Shown piece by piece: positions 52,628 through 60,979 of a DNA stretch of 64,000 bases. This DNA comes from Anaerocolumna sp. MB42-C2 (GTDB taxonomy: Bacteria > Bacillota > Clostridia > Lachnospirales > Lachnospiraceae), in contig NZ_CP133190.1 of the NCBI RefSeq assembly GCF_030913705.1, positions 6,039,501 to 6,103,500 of the forward strand, in the 5' to 3' direction. Position numbers and translations under genes: made by a program. Positions within the stretch are counted from its first letter, which is position 1; each line of letters begins with the position of its first letter. The notes beneath the pieces were generated by a model. It was not told the DNA's origin and did no database searches. It worked only from the letters and a program-made list of their open reading frames with translations.

Positions 52628-53041
52628 ATGGTAAATGTATATCTCATTTTTAACGGGAATTGCAGAGAAGCGGTAGAATACTATGCGAGTGTTTTTGGTA
52701 CAGAGATACCCCAAATAATGACAATGGGAGAGGCACCGGAAGATCCGGATTATCCGGTCCCGGAAGAGTATAAAAAATTAATTATGTTTGCCAGACTTAA
52801 TATCAGCGGCAGTAATGTTATGTTTTCCGATAATGTAAATAATTCTGCTTATGCCCAGGGAAATAATATTAGTCTTACAGTTGTTCATAATAACGAAAAT
52901 GATTTAATAAACTGGTTTGAAAGATTAAAAGACGGCGGTAAGGTTGAATTAGAATTACAGGAAACCTTTTGGAGCAAATGTTACGGTTCCTTAACGGACA
53001 GATTTGGTATACATTGGCAATTAAGCCATCAAATTGAGTAG
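52628..53041 (+). CDS. VOC/glyoxalase-superfamily protein (PhnB-like)
   Basis: A 137-residue protein of the PhnB/3-demethylubiquinone-methyltransferase-like subgroup of the vicinal oxygen chelate fold. Features are VYLIFNGNCREAVEYYASVFG, MIMFARLNISGSNVMFSDN, LTVVHNNENDLINWFERLKDGGKV and the ending WSKCYGSLTDRFGIHWQLSH ('fWg..yg...DpfGv.W.l'). The reaction is unknown for most members. It has an AAGGAG site and its own transcription unit ended by the hairpin at 53068-53100. Confidence 0.85.
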   Translation: MVNVYLIFNGNCREAVEYYASVFGTEIPQIMTMGEAPEDPDYPVPEEYKKLIMFARLNISGSNVMFSDNVNNSAYAQGNNISLTVVHNNENDLINWFERLKDGGKVELELQETFWSKCYGSLTDRFGIHWQLSHQIE

Positions 53042-53067
53042 TCTGGGTTTGTTATAGCAGAAATCTA

Positions 53068-53100
53068 AGCTGACGTGCTTTTTGTAAAGTAACGTCAGCT
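53068..53100 (+). terminator. Hairpin after the VOC gene
   Basis: AGCTGACGT (53068-53076) pairs with ACGTCAGCT (53092-53100) around a 15-base loop. No T-tract follows; the last bases are also the first part of the repeat at 53094-53121. Confidence 0.6.
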
Positions 53101-53121
53101 CTAGAATCTGACAAGCCGAAT
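53094..53121 (+). repeat. 28-nt intergenic repeat (copy 2)
   Basis: GTCAGCTCTAGAATCTGACA then AGCCGAAT, matching 51240-51268. It is followed at 53128-53141 by GTCATTGAAGTGAC, similar to the GTCAC-TAAA-GTGAC stem that precedes copy 1, so the two elements contain the same modules in a different order. Confidence 0.55.
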
Positions 53122-53252
53122 GTTGTAGTCATTGAAGTGACAGTGTCTTAAGTATAAGAGTCGTGAAAGCCCGGCCAGGCTATATTTTAGTATGAGTATT
53201 TTCGACCGTGTCTTACTAGTAAACATTTAATATGTGTTTATAATCATATAAC

Positions 53253-54197
53253 TTATTTGTTTTTATAGAATTGAATAAATTTTTTAGCCGCCTCTGATAA
53301 CCTGGAATTACTTAAGTAAGCAAATCCCACCTCTCTTTTGCCCAGAGGTTTTTCTAAAGGAAGTTCTATGAGGATTCCGTCTGCTAGTTCCTTATGAATA
53401 AATTCTTTTATTACGCAGGATACACCCAGTCCAATTTTAGCAAATTCAATTAATAGGTCCATATTACTGACCTCCAGTATCTGATTTGTTTCAATCTGAT
53501 TTCTGGTAAAATAATCCTCAATATATAATCTAGTCATATTTTTTTCATCAAGCAGCATAACATTAGCAGTCTTAAAAATATCATATGATATAGTATCTGA
53601 TTTTTTTCCCACAGTGATTTCGGTACGAGTTGAAACCGAGGGGGTAGATTCACGCACTCGTAGATTCTCAAGGTATGATTCCGTAGTAACAAAGATATCC
53701 TCAATCTGTTCTATCATATAGTAGTCCAGATTTTTTAAATTAACCGGTTTTCCTATTAATCCGATATCCAGTTTTCCTCGTTCCAATAATTCTAATGTCT
53801 GGAAAGTCGACTGACATTCAATGGTAATTTTAATATGGGGATGAGAAGATACAAAACGTTTTAGGTACGGGAGCAGGATATATTTGCATAATGTAGTACT
53901 GACTCCGATACGCAGATGCCCGATTCCTAATTCATTAATACGTTTAATATTAACTTCTCCCTGCAGTAAGGTATCAAAAGCAGATTTTGTATGTTCATAT
54001 AACAGAGTTCCCTCCTCGGTAAGATGGACTCCTCGAGAGGTTCTGTTAAATAACAGAATTCCCAGATTCTCCTCCAGTTTTGTTATGGCTTTACTGATAG
54101 CAGGCTGGCTGATATAAAGCTCTTTGGCTGCATGGGAGATATTACCGGTTTCAGCTACCGTATTAAAAATTTTATATAAAGATAAATTTTGTTCCAT
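53253..54197 (-). CDS. LysR-family transcriptional regulator, divergent from leuBCD
   Basis: A 314-residue regulator. The winged HTH is at about residues 3-62: LYKIFNTVAETGNISHAAKELYISQPAISKAITKLEENLGILLFNR. The effector domain follows (GHLRIGVSTTLCKYILLPYL, LDIGLIGKPV). It is transcribed away from leuB, the usual arrangement for a LysR regulator controlling its neighbour. An inverted repeat ATAAC-N5-GTTAT (54359-54373) in the gap fits a T-N11-A LysR site. The effector may be a leucine-pathway intermediate, as for LeuO/IlvY-type regulators; this is inference. Confidence 0.9.
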   Translation of the reverse strand: MEQNLSLYKIFNTVAETGNISHAAKELYISQPAISKAITKLEENLGILLFNRTSRGVHLTEEGTLLYEHTKSAFDTLLQGEVNIKRINELGIGHLRIGVSTTLCKYILLPYLKRFVSSHPHIKITIECQSTFQTLELLERGKLDIGLIGKPVNLKNLDYYMIEQIEDIFVTTESYLENLRVRESTPSVSTRTEITVGKKSDTISYDIFKTANVMLLDEKNMTRLYIEDYFTRNQIETNQILEVSNMDLLIEFAKIGLGVSCVIKEFIHKELADGILIELPLEKPLGKREVGFAYLSNSRLSEAAKKFIQFYKNK

Positions 54198-54507
54198 ATT
54201 TGACCCATTATATACCTTTCTTTATTCGTGAACAATAACAGACTTCGCGATACACACAAAACGAGGAGGAAGCGCTCCTACGCTGCAATTCTCCGGTTTT
54301 CTGTGACAATACACTCACAAAAAATACGTCGCGTTTATTACCTGTGAACAGTAATGGCATAACCTCAAGTTATAATATATATTCTTAATATGTATTTCAA
54401 TTATAGCAAAGCTTATGTTAAAATAGCAATAATGAAAATAAAATAATGAAAGAGGAAATAACAATAGAAAAATTAATATCCTGTAAAAGGACGAAAGGAA
54501 AAGGGTT
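54198..54507. other. LysR-leuB divergent control region
   Basis: 310 bases without a gene. It holds ATAAC-CTCAA-GTTAT (54359-54373), a candidate LysR site, and a weak promoter TTCAAT-17-TAAAAT (54396-54401, 54419-54424). An AGGAG...CTCCT hairpin lies near 54264-54280. No leucine T-box or leader peptide was seen. Confidence 0.5.
54359..54373. promoter_or_regulatory. Candidate LysR-type operator upstream of leuB
   Basis: ATAAC, five bases, GTTAT: a perfect inverted repeat containing the LysR signature T-N11-A. It lies 23 bases ahead of the presumed -35 of leuB and on the side facing both divergent genes. Confidence 0.5.
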
Positions 54508-55590
54508 ATGAATTATAATGTTGCTGTTATACCGGGAGATGGAATAGGTCCTGAAATAATTACTGAGGCAAAGAAAGTACTGGATAAAGTAGGCGAAAAG
54601 TTCGGACACAAATTTGCATATACTGAAGTGCTTATGGGAGGGGTTTCCATTGATAAGACAGGAGTCCCATTAACGGAGGAAGCACTGGAAACTGCCAGAA
54701 AAAGTGATTCGGTACTTCTGGGTGCGGTTGGTGGCAAAGTCGGACAATCCAATTGGTACAGTCTTCCGCCCCATCTAAGACCGGAAGCCGGACTTTTAGC
54801 CATACGTAAGGGGCTGGGGTTATTCGCTAATCTAAGACCGGCTGTATTGTTTGATGAGTTAAAAGGAGCCTGTCCCCTTAAGGATGAAATTATCGGAGAC
54901 GGATTTGACTTTGTGGTAGTAAGAGAATTAACCGGCGGGTTATATTTTGGAGAACGTAAAACGTATGAAGAAAATGGTCTCAGAAAAGCCATGGATACCT
55001 TAGTGTATGATGAAAATGAAATTAAGAGAATAGCCAAATGGGCTTTCGAAATTGCCCAAAAGAGAAATAAAAAGGTCTGCAGCGTAGATAAGGCTAATGT
55101 TATTGATTCCTCCCGATTATGGAGACAGGTAGTAAAGGAAGTTTCTGCAGATTATCCGGAAGTGGAATTAAGTGATATGCTTGTTGACAATTGTGCTATG
55201 CAGATTGTAAAAGATCCAAAACAATTTGATGTTATCTTAACCGAGAATATGTTTGGTGATATTTTATCCGATGAAGCAAGTATGGTGACCGGTTCCATCG
55301 GAATGCTGGCTTCCGCAAGCCTAGGTGATACAAAACTTGGTTTATATGAACCGAGTCATGGTTCTGCACCGGATATAGCCGGACAGAATAAAGCGAATCC
55401 GATCGCCACTATATTATCTGCCGCTATGATGCTAAGATACTCCTTTGATTTGGAGGAAGAAGCGGACCGGGTTGAAGCAGCGGTCAAAAGTATACTTAAG
55501 GCAGGATATCGTACCGTAGATATTATGTCCGAGGGGAAAACGCTGGTAGGTACCAGGGAGATGGGAGACCGCATAGCAGATAAGATTTAA
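54508..55590 (+). CDS. leuB: 3-isopropylmalate dehydrogenase
   Basis: A 360-residue beta-decarboxylating dehydrogenase of leucine synthesis. Motifs are VAVIPGDGIGPEIITEAKKVL, VLLGAVGGKVGQ, LRPEAGLLAIRKGLGLFANLRPAV, VVRELTGGLYFGERK, VCSVDKANVIDSSRLWRQVVKEV, VDNCAMQIVKDPKQFDVILTENMFGDILSDEASMVTGSIGMLASASLG and LYEPSHGSAPDIAGQNKANPIATILSAAMML, all in order. It precedes leuC and leuD on the same strand. leuA is not in the window. Confidence 0.97.
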   Translation: MNYNVAVIPGDGIGPEIITEAKKVLDKVGEKFGHKFAYTEVLMGGVSIDKTGVPLTEEALETARKSDSVLLGAVGGKVGQSNWYSLPPHLRPEAGLLAIRKGLGLFANLRPAVLFDELKGACPLKDEIIGDGFDFVVVRELTGGLYFGERKTYEENGLRKAMDTLVYDENEIKRIAKWAFEIAQKRNKKVCSVDKANVIDSSRLWRQVVKEVSADYPEVELSDMLVDNCAMQIVKDPKQFDVILTENMFGDILSDEASMVTGSIGMLASASLGDTKLGLYEPSHGSAPDIAGQNKANPIATILSAAMMLRYSFDLEEEADRVEAAVKSILKAGYRTVDIMSEGKTLVGTREMGDRIADKI

Positions 55591-55711
55591 CTTATAATTT
55601 CTTTAATCTCTCTCAGCTGAGGTAATAACAATGAAGTTAGATAAAAAGAACATTAATAGTTAATTTCATAACAGGATAAAAATATTATTAAGTGTTTAAC
55701 CGATAACAGGT

Positions 55712-56992
55712 ATGGAGGATAAAAGTATGGGAATGACAATGACTCAAAAAATTCTGGCAGCACATGCCGGACTTAACAGTGTAACAGCCGGTCAGTTAAT
55801 TGAAGCTGATTTAGATTTAGTTTTAGGTAATGATGTAACAGCTCCGGTAGCTATTCATGAGATGGAGAAAGTAAATAAAAAGGGAGTATTTGATAAGGAT
55901 AAAATTGCTTTAGTACCGGATCATTTTACTCCCAATAAGGATATTAAATCTGCAGAGCACTGTAAATGTATGCGTGATTTCGCAAGCGAGTTTGAAATAA
56001 CCAATTATTTTGAAATCGGTGAAATGGGTATTGAGCATGCTCTTTTACCGGAAAAAGGTCTAGTTGTCGCAGGAGATGTGGTAATCGGAGCGGACTCTCA
56101 TACCTGCACTTACGGGGCATTGGGAGCATTTTCCACCGGAGTGGGCAGTACGGATATGGCAGCCGGTATGGTTACGGGAAAAGCGTGGTTTAAAGTCCCC
56201 TCAGCTCTTAAATTCGAATTAATCGGCAAACCATCCAAATGGGTAAGCGGCAAAGATGTAATTTTGCATATCATTGGAATGATAGGAGTTGATGGTGCTC
56301 TGTACAAATCCATGGAATTTGTCGGTGACGGAATCGCTAACTTAAGTATGGATGACCGTTTTACTATGGCAAATATGGCAATTGAAGCAGGGGCAAAAAA
56401 CGGTATTTTCCCCGTGGATGACAAGGCAGTGGAATATATGAAGGAACACTCCAAAAAAGAATATATAATGTATTATGCAGACGAGGATGCGGAATATGAT
56501 GAAACTTACATCATTGATTTATCAGCTTTAAAACCTACTGTTGCATTTCCGCATCTGCCGGAAAATACAAAGACAATTGATGAAGTTGATGAGATAAAGA
56601 TAGACCAGGTTGTGATCGGGTCCTGTACCAACGGTCGGATCGATGATTTAAGAATCGCAGCTAAAGTTATGGAGGGCAAAAAAGTTGCAAAAGGTATGCG
56701 GGTAATTATATTCCCGGCAACCCAGGATATATATCTTCAGGCTTTGGAAGAAGGGTTATTGACTACATTTATTAAAGCCGGAGCAGTTGTCAGTACGCCA
56801 ACCTGCGGACCATGTCTCGGAGGACATATGGGCATCTTAGCTGCCGGTGAAAGAGCCGTAGCAACAACAAACCGTAATTTTGTCGGCCGTATGGGTCATG
56901 TAGATTCTGAAGTTTATTTAGCAAGTCCTGCCGTAGCAGCAGCAAGTGCCATAACCGGAAGAATTTCAGGCCCTGGCGAATTGGGATTATAA
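55712..56992 (+). CDS. leuC: 3-isopropylmalate dehydratase large subunit
   Basis: A 426-residue aconitase-family subunit of the short (LeuC2/HacA-like) type. It begins MGMTMTQKILAAHAGLNSV four residues in; the ATG at 55727 (MGMTM) is an alternative start, the GGAGG-like site for 55712 being weak while GGAGG at about 55712-55718 precedes 55727. The cluster cysteines are in VIGSCTNGRIDDL and TPTCGPCLGGHMG. Substrate motifs GADSHTCTYGALGAFSTGVGSTDMA and FVGRMGHVDSEVYLASPAVAAASAITG follow. It works with LeuD to isomerise isopropylmalate. Confidence 0.95.
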   Translation: MEDKSMGMTMTQKILAAHAGLNSVTAGQLIEADLDLVLGNDVTAPVAIHEMEKVNKKGVFDKDKIALVPDHFTPNKDIKSAEHCKCMRDFASEFEITNYFEIGEMGIEHALLPEKGLVVAGDVVIGADSHTCTYGALGAFSTGVGSTDMAAGMVTGKAWFKVPSALKFELIGKPSKWVSGKDVILHIIGMIGVDGALYKSMEFVGDGIANLSMDDRFTMANMAIEAGAKNGIFPVDDKAVEYMKEHSKKEYIMYYADEDAEYDETYIIDLSALKPTVAFPHLPENTKTIDEVDEIKIDQVVIGSCTNGRIDDLRIAAKVMEGKKVAKGMRVIIFPATQDIYLQALEEGLLTTFIKAGAVVSTPTCGPCLGGHMGILAAGERAVATTNRNFVGRMGHVDSEVYLASPAVAAASAITGRISGPGELGL

Positions 56993-57025
56993 GTAATTTG
57001 TATAAATTGAATGGTAGGAGCCATT

Positions 57026-57063
57026 ACGTTAGTGTGAATAGTCTCGCCAAGAACATGCGAGCC
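57026..57063 (+). repeat. Dispersed 38-nt intergenic repeat, copy B
   Basis: Begins ACGTTAGTGTGAATAGTCTC and ends AAGAACATGCGAGCC; it aligns without gaps to 9661-9698 and 57707-57744. Part of its start (GTTAGTGTGAA) recurs at 57089-57099. It lies just upstream of the leuD leader element. Confidence 0.7.
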
Positions 57064-57070
57064 ATTTTTA

Positions 57071-57223
57071 TGCCCCAAAAGCATGGGCGTTAGTGTGAAA
57101 GAAAATATAAATAAAGAAAGGATGCCACAAGAGAATTCATTCACTATGTGAAACTTGTTTCACATTTCTATCTAGTGGCAGTATCGCAGGTTAACCTGGG
57201 ATACGCAATAGGTGTAAAATATG
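57071..57223 (+). promoter_or_regulatory. Structured 5' leader of leuD (copy 2 of the leader element)
   Basis: Elements in order: hairpin GCCC/GGGC (57072-57075, 57085-57088) with the same CAAAAG loop as copy 1; an A-rich linker with AAAGAAAGGATGCCACA; P1 GCCAC (57124-57128) and GTGGC (57175-57179), enclosing a perfect ATGTGAAAC/GTTTCACAT hairpin (57146-57154, 57157-57165) absent from copy 1; AGTA and P2 with GTATC/GATAC (57181-57185, 57200-57204) and CAGGTT/AACCTG (57187-57192, 57193-57198); then CAATAGGTGTAAAATATG, which contains the ribosome site AGGTG and the leuD start. P2 pairs with different bases from copy 1, that is, structure is kept while sequence changes. Confidence 0.55.
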
Positions 57224-57703
57224 AAAGCACATGGTACAGTACACAAATATGGAGATAATGTAGATACGGATGTAATTATTCCTGCAAGATATTTAAATTC
57301 TTCCGATCCCGCCGAACTTGCCAAGAAATGTATGGAGGATATTGATCCGGAATTTGTAGGCAGAGTTAAAGCAGGTGATATTATGATAGCCAATAAGAAT
57401 TTTGGATGCGGCTCCTCCAGGGAACATGCTCCGATAGCCATAAAAGCAGCTGGTATCAGCTGTGTTATCGCCGAAACTTTTGCAAGAATTTTCTTTCGTA
57501 ATGCAATCAATATTGGATTGCCTATTATTGAATGTCCGGAAGCTGCAAAAGAAATTGAAGCAGGGGATGAAGTAGAGGTAGATTTTGACAATGGTAAAAT
57601 CTATGATATTTCAAAAGGAACCAGTTATGAGGGCCAGCCCTTTCCTGAATTTATGCAAAAAATAATTAAGGCTGAAGGGTTAATTAATTATATTAACGGG
57701 TAA
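57221..57703 (+). CDS. leuD: 3-isopropylmalate dehydratase small subunit
   Basis: A 160-residue swivel-domain subunit. Motifs are GDNVDTDVIIPARYLNSSDPAELAKKCMEDIDPEFV, MIANKNFGCGSSREHAPIAIKAAGISCVIAETFARIFFRNAINIGLPII and the strand pair VDFDNGKIYDIS. This size fits the archaeal-type LeuD that pairs with the short LeuC. The 228-base gap from leuC is unusually long for these partner genes and is filled by repeat copy B and the structured leader, so leuD expression may be set separately. Confidence 0.95.
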   Translation: MKAHGTVHKYGDNVDTDVIIPARYLNSSDPAELAKKCMEDIDPEFVGRVKAGDIMIANKNFGCGSSREHAPIAIKAAGISCVIAETFARIFFRNAINIGLPIIECPEAAKEIEAGDEVEVDFDNGKIYDISKGTSYEGQPFPEFMQKIIKAEGLINYING

Positions 57704-57706
57704 TTA

Positions 57707-57744
57707 TTGTTAGTATGAATAATTTTACCAAGAACAAACGGACC
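57707..57744 (+). repeat. Dispersed 38-nt intergenic repeat, copy C
   Basis: Begins TTGTTAGTATGAATAATTTT and ends AAGAACAAACGGACC; ungapped match to 9661-9698 and 57026-57063. It begins three bases after the leuD stop. The following AAAAGCCTTGGATGC matches the sequence after copy A. Confidence 0.65.
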
Positions 57745-57860
57745 AAAAGCCTTGGATGCAGGGATTGGAGAGAATAGTGGTAAAAGTATTTTAATTTGTG
57801 CTGTGAAAGCATGGGAGTTAGAATGTTAAAATAGAATTACTTAATAATTGAATAATATAT

Positions 57861-57953
57861 AAAAAAGCTTTAAGGAATGATAAGGATATATGTACCTGCT
57901 AAAATTATTAATTTTATTTTATCGGAATATTCCCTTTCCTGAGAGCTTTTTTT
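57861..57953 (+). terminator. Long-stem terminator downstream of leuD
   Basis: AAAAAAGCTTTAAGGAA (57861-57876 region) pairs, with G-T wobbles, with TTCCTGAGAGCTTTTTTT (57936-57953), enclosing about 55 bases including GGAATATTCC. The T-run of seven at the end fits intrinsic termination, though the large loop is unusual. Confidence 0.5.
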
Positions 57954-58075
57954 GTGTCCATATAATAGCTATATAATGTCCGCCATTTTATTTGTAGGAG
58001 TTGTATTAACAAATTAAAAGTGGTAAAATATATATAAAAAACAGGCAATCCAAATATTTGGGGAACAGGTGAATT

Positions 58076-58948
58076 ATGAAAGATTATGTAATTATAACTG
58101 AGTCTACTGCAGATCTTTCCCAGGATATGGTCAATGATTTGGGAATAAAAGTAATGCCTATGGCATTTGAATTAAATGGAAGAAGTTATTTTCACTATCC
58201 GGACACCAGGGAAATGGATATACACGAATTTTATCAGCGCCTTAAGAAAGGAGAAAAGTCTGTTACATCATTAATTAATACGGAGGCTTTTATTGAATTT
58301 TTTGAGCCTGTTCTAGAAGCAGGCAACGATATACTTTACATTGCATTTTCTTCCGGATTAAGCGGAACATACAATTCTTCCCTGTTGGCGAAAGAAGAGT
58401 TACTGGAGAAATATAAAGATTCAAAAATTATTTGCATCGATTCAAAAGCGGCATCGGCAGGAGAAGGTTTACTGGTATACAGTGCGGTAAAGAAGAAGGA
58501 AGAAGGATTAAACCTTTTGGAACTAAGCAGCTGGCTTGACCAGAATATCTTAAAACTATGTCATTGGTTTACGGTTGATGACTTAAATCATTTAAAACGC
58601 GGAGGCAGAGTCAGTGCTTTAAGTGCAGGTATAGGAACTGCTCTTAATGTAAAACCTATTCTTCATGTAGATAACGAAGGGCATTTGATACCAATGGAGA
58701 AAGTCAGGGGCCGCAAGAAGTCTCTCTATGCACTGTTAGACCATATGATTGATACCTGTTCTCCGGTTAAAGATCAGGTGGTATTTATAGGACATGGCGA
58801 TACTTTGGAGGATGCGGAATTCTTAGCGCAGCTTATTAGAGAAAAATTCGAGGTAAAGGATATTATTATTAACCCTATCGGCCCGGTAATAGGAACCCAT
58901 TCAGGACCTGGTACCATAGCATTATTTTTCTTCGGAACTGAAAGATAA
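58076..58948 (+). CDS. DegV-family fatty-acid-binding protein
   Basis: A 290-residue member of the DegV/FakB family, which carries fatty acids bound as acyl phosphate in the FakAB system of Firmicutes. Features are ITESTADLSQDMV, SVTSLINTEAFIEFFEPVLEAGNDILYIAFSSGLSGTYNSS (ligand-binding Thr-Ser and Ser), CIDSKAASAGEGLLV, WFTVDDLNHLKRGGRVS and a late VIGTHSGPGTIALFFFG. The N-terminal YVIITESTADL gives the usual start. It is probably a fatty-acid or lipid carrier. Confidence 0.92.
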   Translation: MKDYVIITESTADLSQDMVNDLGIKVMPMAFELNGRSYFHYPDTREMDIHEFYQRLKKGEKSVTSLINTEAFIEFFEPVLEAGNDILYIAFSSGLSGTYNSSLLAKEELLEKYKDSKIICIDSKAASAGEGLLVYSAVKKKEEGLNLLELSSWLDQNILKLCHWFTVDDLNHLKRGGRVSALSAGIGTALNVKPILHVDNEGHLIPMEKVRGRKKSLYALLDHMIDTCSPVKDQVVFIGHGDTLEDAEFLAQLIREKFEVKDIIINPIGPVIGTHSGPGTIALFFFGTER

Positions 58949-58977
58949 AATCGTAGAGAAAAGTATGGAGGCACATC

Positions 58978-60579
58978 ATGAGATTGACTTTTATTGGAGC
59001 TACACATGAAGTTACAGGTAGTTGTTATTATTTAGAAGCTTGCGGAAAGCATATATTAATTGACTGCGGTATGGAACAGGGAAAAGATATATATGAGAAC
59101 CAGGAGATACCTATACCCTCTGCCAAAATAGATGCCATATTATTAACTCATGCACATATGGATCATGCCGGAAAACTTCCGCTGTTGTATGCACAGGGAT
59201 TCAGAGGGAAGATTCATTCGACGGCTGCAACCAGTGATTTATGTGATATAATGCTCAGAGATAGTGCACATATCCAGATGTTTGAGGCGGACTGGAGAAA
59301 CCGTAAAGGAAAAAGAAAAGGCGAAAGTCCGTTCTTGCCTTTATATACCATGGAAGATACCTATGGAACGATCCGCTCTTTTGTACCTCATAAATACAAA
59401 GAGAAGATTAATTTATATGACGGTATCCAATTTCGTTTTGTAGATGTGGGCCATTTACTTGGTTCCGCCAGCATTGAAATCTGGATTACCGAAGAGGGTG
59501 TTACTAAGAAAATTGTATTTTCCGGTGATATCGGAAATAATAATCAGCCTTTAATTAATGATCCCCAATATATAAATGAAGCAGATTATGTTGTTATGGA
59601 GTCTACTTACGGAGACCGAAGTCATGGTGTAACACCGGATTATATCGGTGAGTTAACCAAAATAATACAAACTACCTTTGACAGAGGCGGTAATGTAGTT
59701 ATTCCTTCTTTTGCGGTGGGAAGAACACAGGTACTTTTATATTTTATCCGTAAAATTAAAGCAGATCGGCTGGTTACGGGACACGGTGACTTTAAAGTGT
59801 ATGTGGACAGCCCATTGGCCAATGAAGCAACACAGATTTTTAATGAAAATATGGCAGGTTATTTTGATCAGGAAGCAATGGACCTAGTGAATAAAGGCAT
59901 CAATCCCTTATCTTTCCCGGGATTAAAAACCTCCGTAACTTCAGAGGATTCCAAAGCGATTAATTTTGACGATGACTGTAAAGTAATAATTTCAGCCAGC
60001 GGAATGTGTGATGCCGGAAGAATCCGCCATCACTTAAAACATAATCTGTGGAGAAGTGAAAGCACGATTTTGTTTGTAGGACATCAGTCAGCCGGTACTT
60101 TAGGACGTATTATACAGGATGGAGCAACGGAAGTTAAGTTATTTAGTGAGACTGTTCAGGTGAATGCGGAAATCAAAAGGTTAGGCGGAGTCAGCGGTCA
60201 TGCAGACAAAGAGGGGCTGTTAAAATGGATTAATCAGTTTGAAAAGAAACCTCAGAGAGTTTTTGTGGTTCACGGTGAATCCAGTGTATGTGATTTATTT
60301 ACGGAAACTCTGAAAAGTGAGTATGGATATGATGCAGTTGCACCTTTCAGCGGAGAAATCTACGATCTTCTTACCAATGAATGTCTGGAAAAAGGTAAAG
60401 CGATTGAAGTACATGATAAAGAAGATAAGAAGAAAGGAATTTCATCCGTATATGAACGCCTTGTAAATGCCGGAAAACGTTTAATGGTTGTTATTCAGCA
60501 TAATGAGGGTGGTTCCAATAAGGATTTGGCCAAGTTTACAGACCAGATTAATTCCTTAAGTGATAAATGGGATCGATAA
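58978..60579 (+). CDS. MBL-fold beta-CASP metallo-hydrolase (RNA-specificity domain)
   Basis: A 533-residue predicted ribonuclease of the metallo-beta-lactamase/beta-CASP group. Zinc motifs are LTHAHMDHAGKLP (motif 2), VGHLLGSAS (motif 3), FSGDIGN (motif 4), and ESTYGDRSH. The beta-CASP motifs are SGMCDAGRIRHHL, GGVSGHADKEGL and VFVVHGESSVCDLF. This layout is that of the YSH1/CPSF-like family found in bacteria next to the RNase J type. It follows degV by 29 bases with GGAGGC as ribosome site. The last about 70 residues (EKGKAIEVHDKEDKKKG onward) are extra. RNA substrate unknown. Confidence 0.9.
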   Translation: MRLTFIGATHEVTGSCYYLEACGKHILIDCGMEQGKDIYENQEIPIPSAKIDAILLTHAHMDHAGKLPLLYAQGFRGKIHSTAATSDLCDIMLRDSAHIQMFEADWRNRKGKRKGESPFLPLYTMEDTYGTIRSFVPHKYKEKINLYDGIQFRFVDVGHLLGSASIEIWITEEGVTKKIVFSGDIGNNNQPLINDPQYINEADYVVMESTYGDRSHGVTPDYIGELTKIIQTTFDRGGNVVIPSFAVGRTQVLLYFIRKIKADRLVTGHGDFKVYVDSPLANEATQIFNENMAGYFDQEAMDLVNKGINPLSFPGLKTSVTSEDSKAINFDDDCKVIISASGMCDAGRIRHHLKHNLWRSESTILFVGHQSAGTLGRIIQDGATEVKLFSETVQVNAEIKRLGGVSGHADKEGLLKWINQFEKKPQRVFVVHGESSVCDLFTETLKSEYGYDAVAPFSGEIYDLLTNECLEKGKAIEVHDKEDKKKGISSVYERLVNAGKRLMVVIQHNEGGSNKDLAKFTDQINSLSDKWDR

Positions 60580-60624
60580 GAAATAAATTAGTTATGTATT
60601 AAAAAAGTTGAGAGATAAATGAAT

Positions 60625-60680
60625 AAAGTACTGTTACAAAGGTTGTTATAAAGATAATCTCATGTAATAGTACTTTTTTA
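60625..60680 (+). terminator. Terminator after the beta-CASP gene
   Basis: AAAGTACTGTTAC (60625-60637) pairs with GTAATAGTACTTT (60664-60676), one G-T pair, followed by T. The loop is 26 bases. Confidence 0.75.
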
Positions 60681-60691
60681 AGCGTTATTTC

Positions 60692-60820
60692 ATGAGACTT
60701 AAAGAGATATTTCAAATAAGCGACCCAAACTTACATCTCATGGGAAAATTTCATCAAGAGTTATGGAGTAAATATAGAGAAGAGACTGGAATTATTTGGC
60801 CTGATATCAAAGGTAAATAA
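60692..60820 (+). CDS. Unrecognised 42-residue frame (possible gene remnant)
   Basis: ATG at 60692 to TAA at 60818-60820. The sequence (MRLKEIFQISDPNLHLMGKF then HQELWSKYREETGIIWPDIK) has a normal amino-acid mix with several Trp and charged residues, unlike a random AT-rich frame, but there is no ribosome site and it follows a terminator directly. No family was recognised. Most likely it is the tail of a lost gene. Confidence 0.35.
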   Translation: MRLKEIFQISDPNLHLMGKFHQELWSKYREETGIIWPDIKGK

Positions 60821-60979
60821 ACTTGATCTTTCTTAAGTAATTATGCAGATTATTTATAAAATAATACATAAATTGACTTAAATTTAAAGGACATAATAAT
60901 ACTATTTTAAAATATTACAGAATATGTTAAAATATACCATAACTTATATCGGAGAATTTTTTATTGGGGAGATAATTGA

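Larger units (their letters stand above)
57704..58075. other. Intergenic region between leuD and degV
   Basis: It contains repeat copy C (57707-57744), a stretch GCATGGGAGTTAG near 57810 like GCATGGGCGTTAG in the leuD leader, and the long terminator-like stem at 57861-57953. No gene is visible. No clear promoter for degV was found. Confidence 0.6.
60580..60979. other. Intergenic region before the AT-rich MFS gene
   Basis: Apart from the terminator and the 42-residue frame, bases 60821-60979 are strongly AT-rich and hold no gene. TATCGGAGAATTTTTTATTGGGGAG precedes the MFS start; the GGGGAG serves as ribosome site. No clear promoter was identified. Confidence 0.5.
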
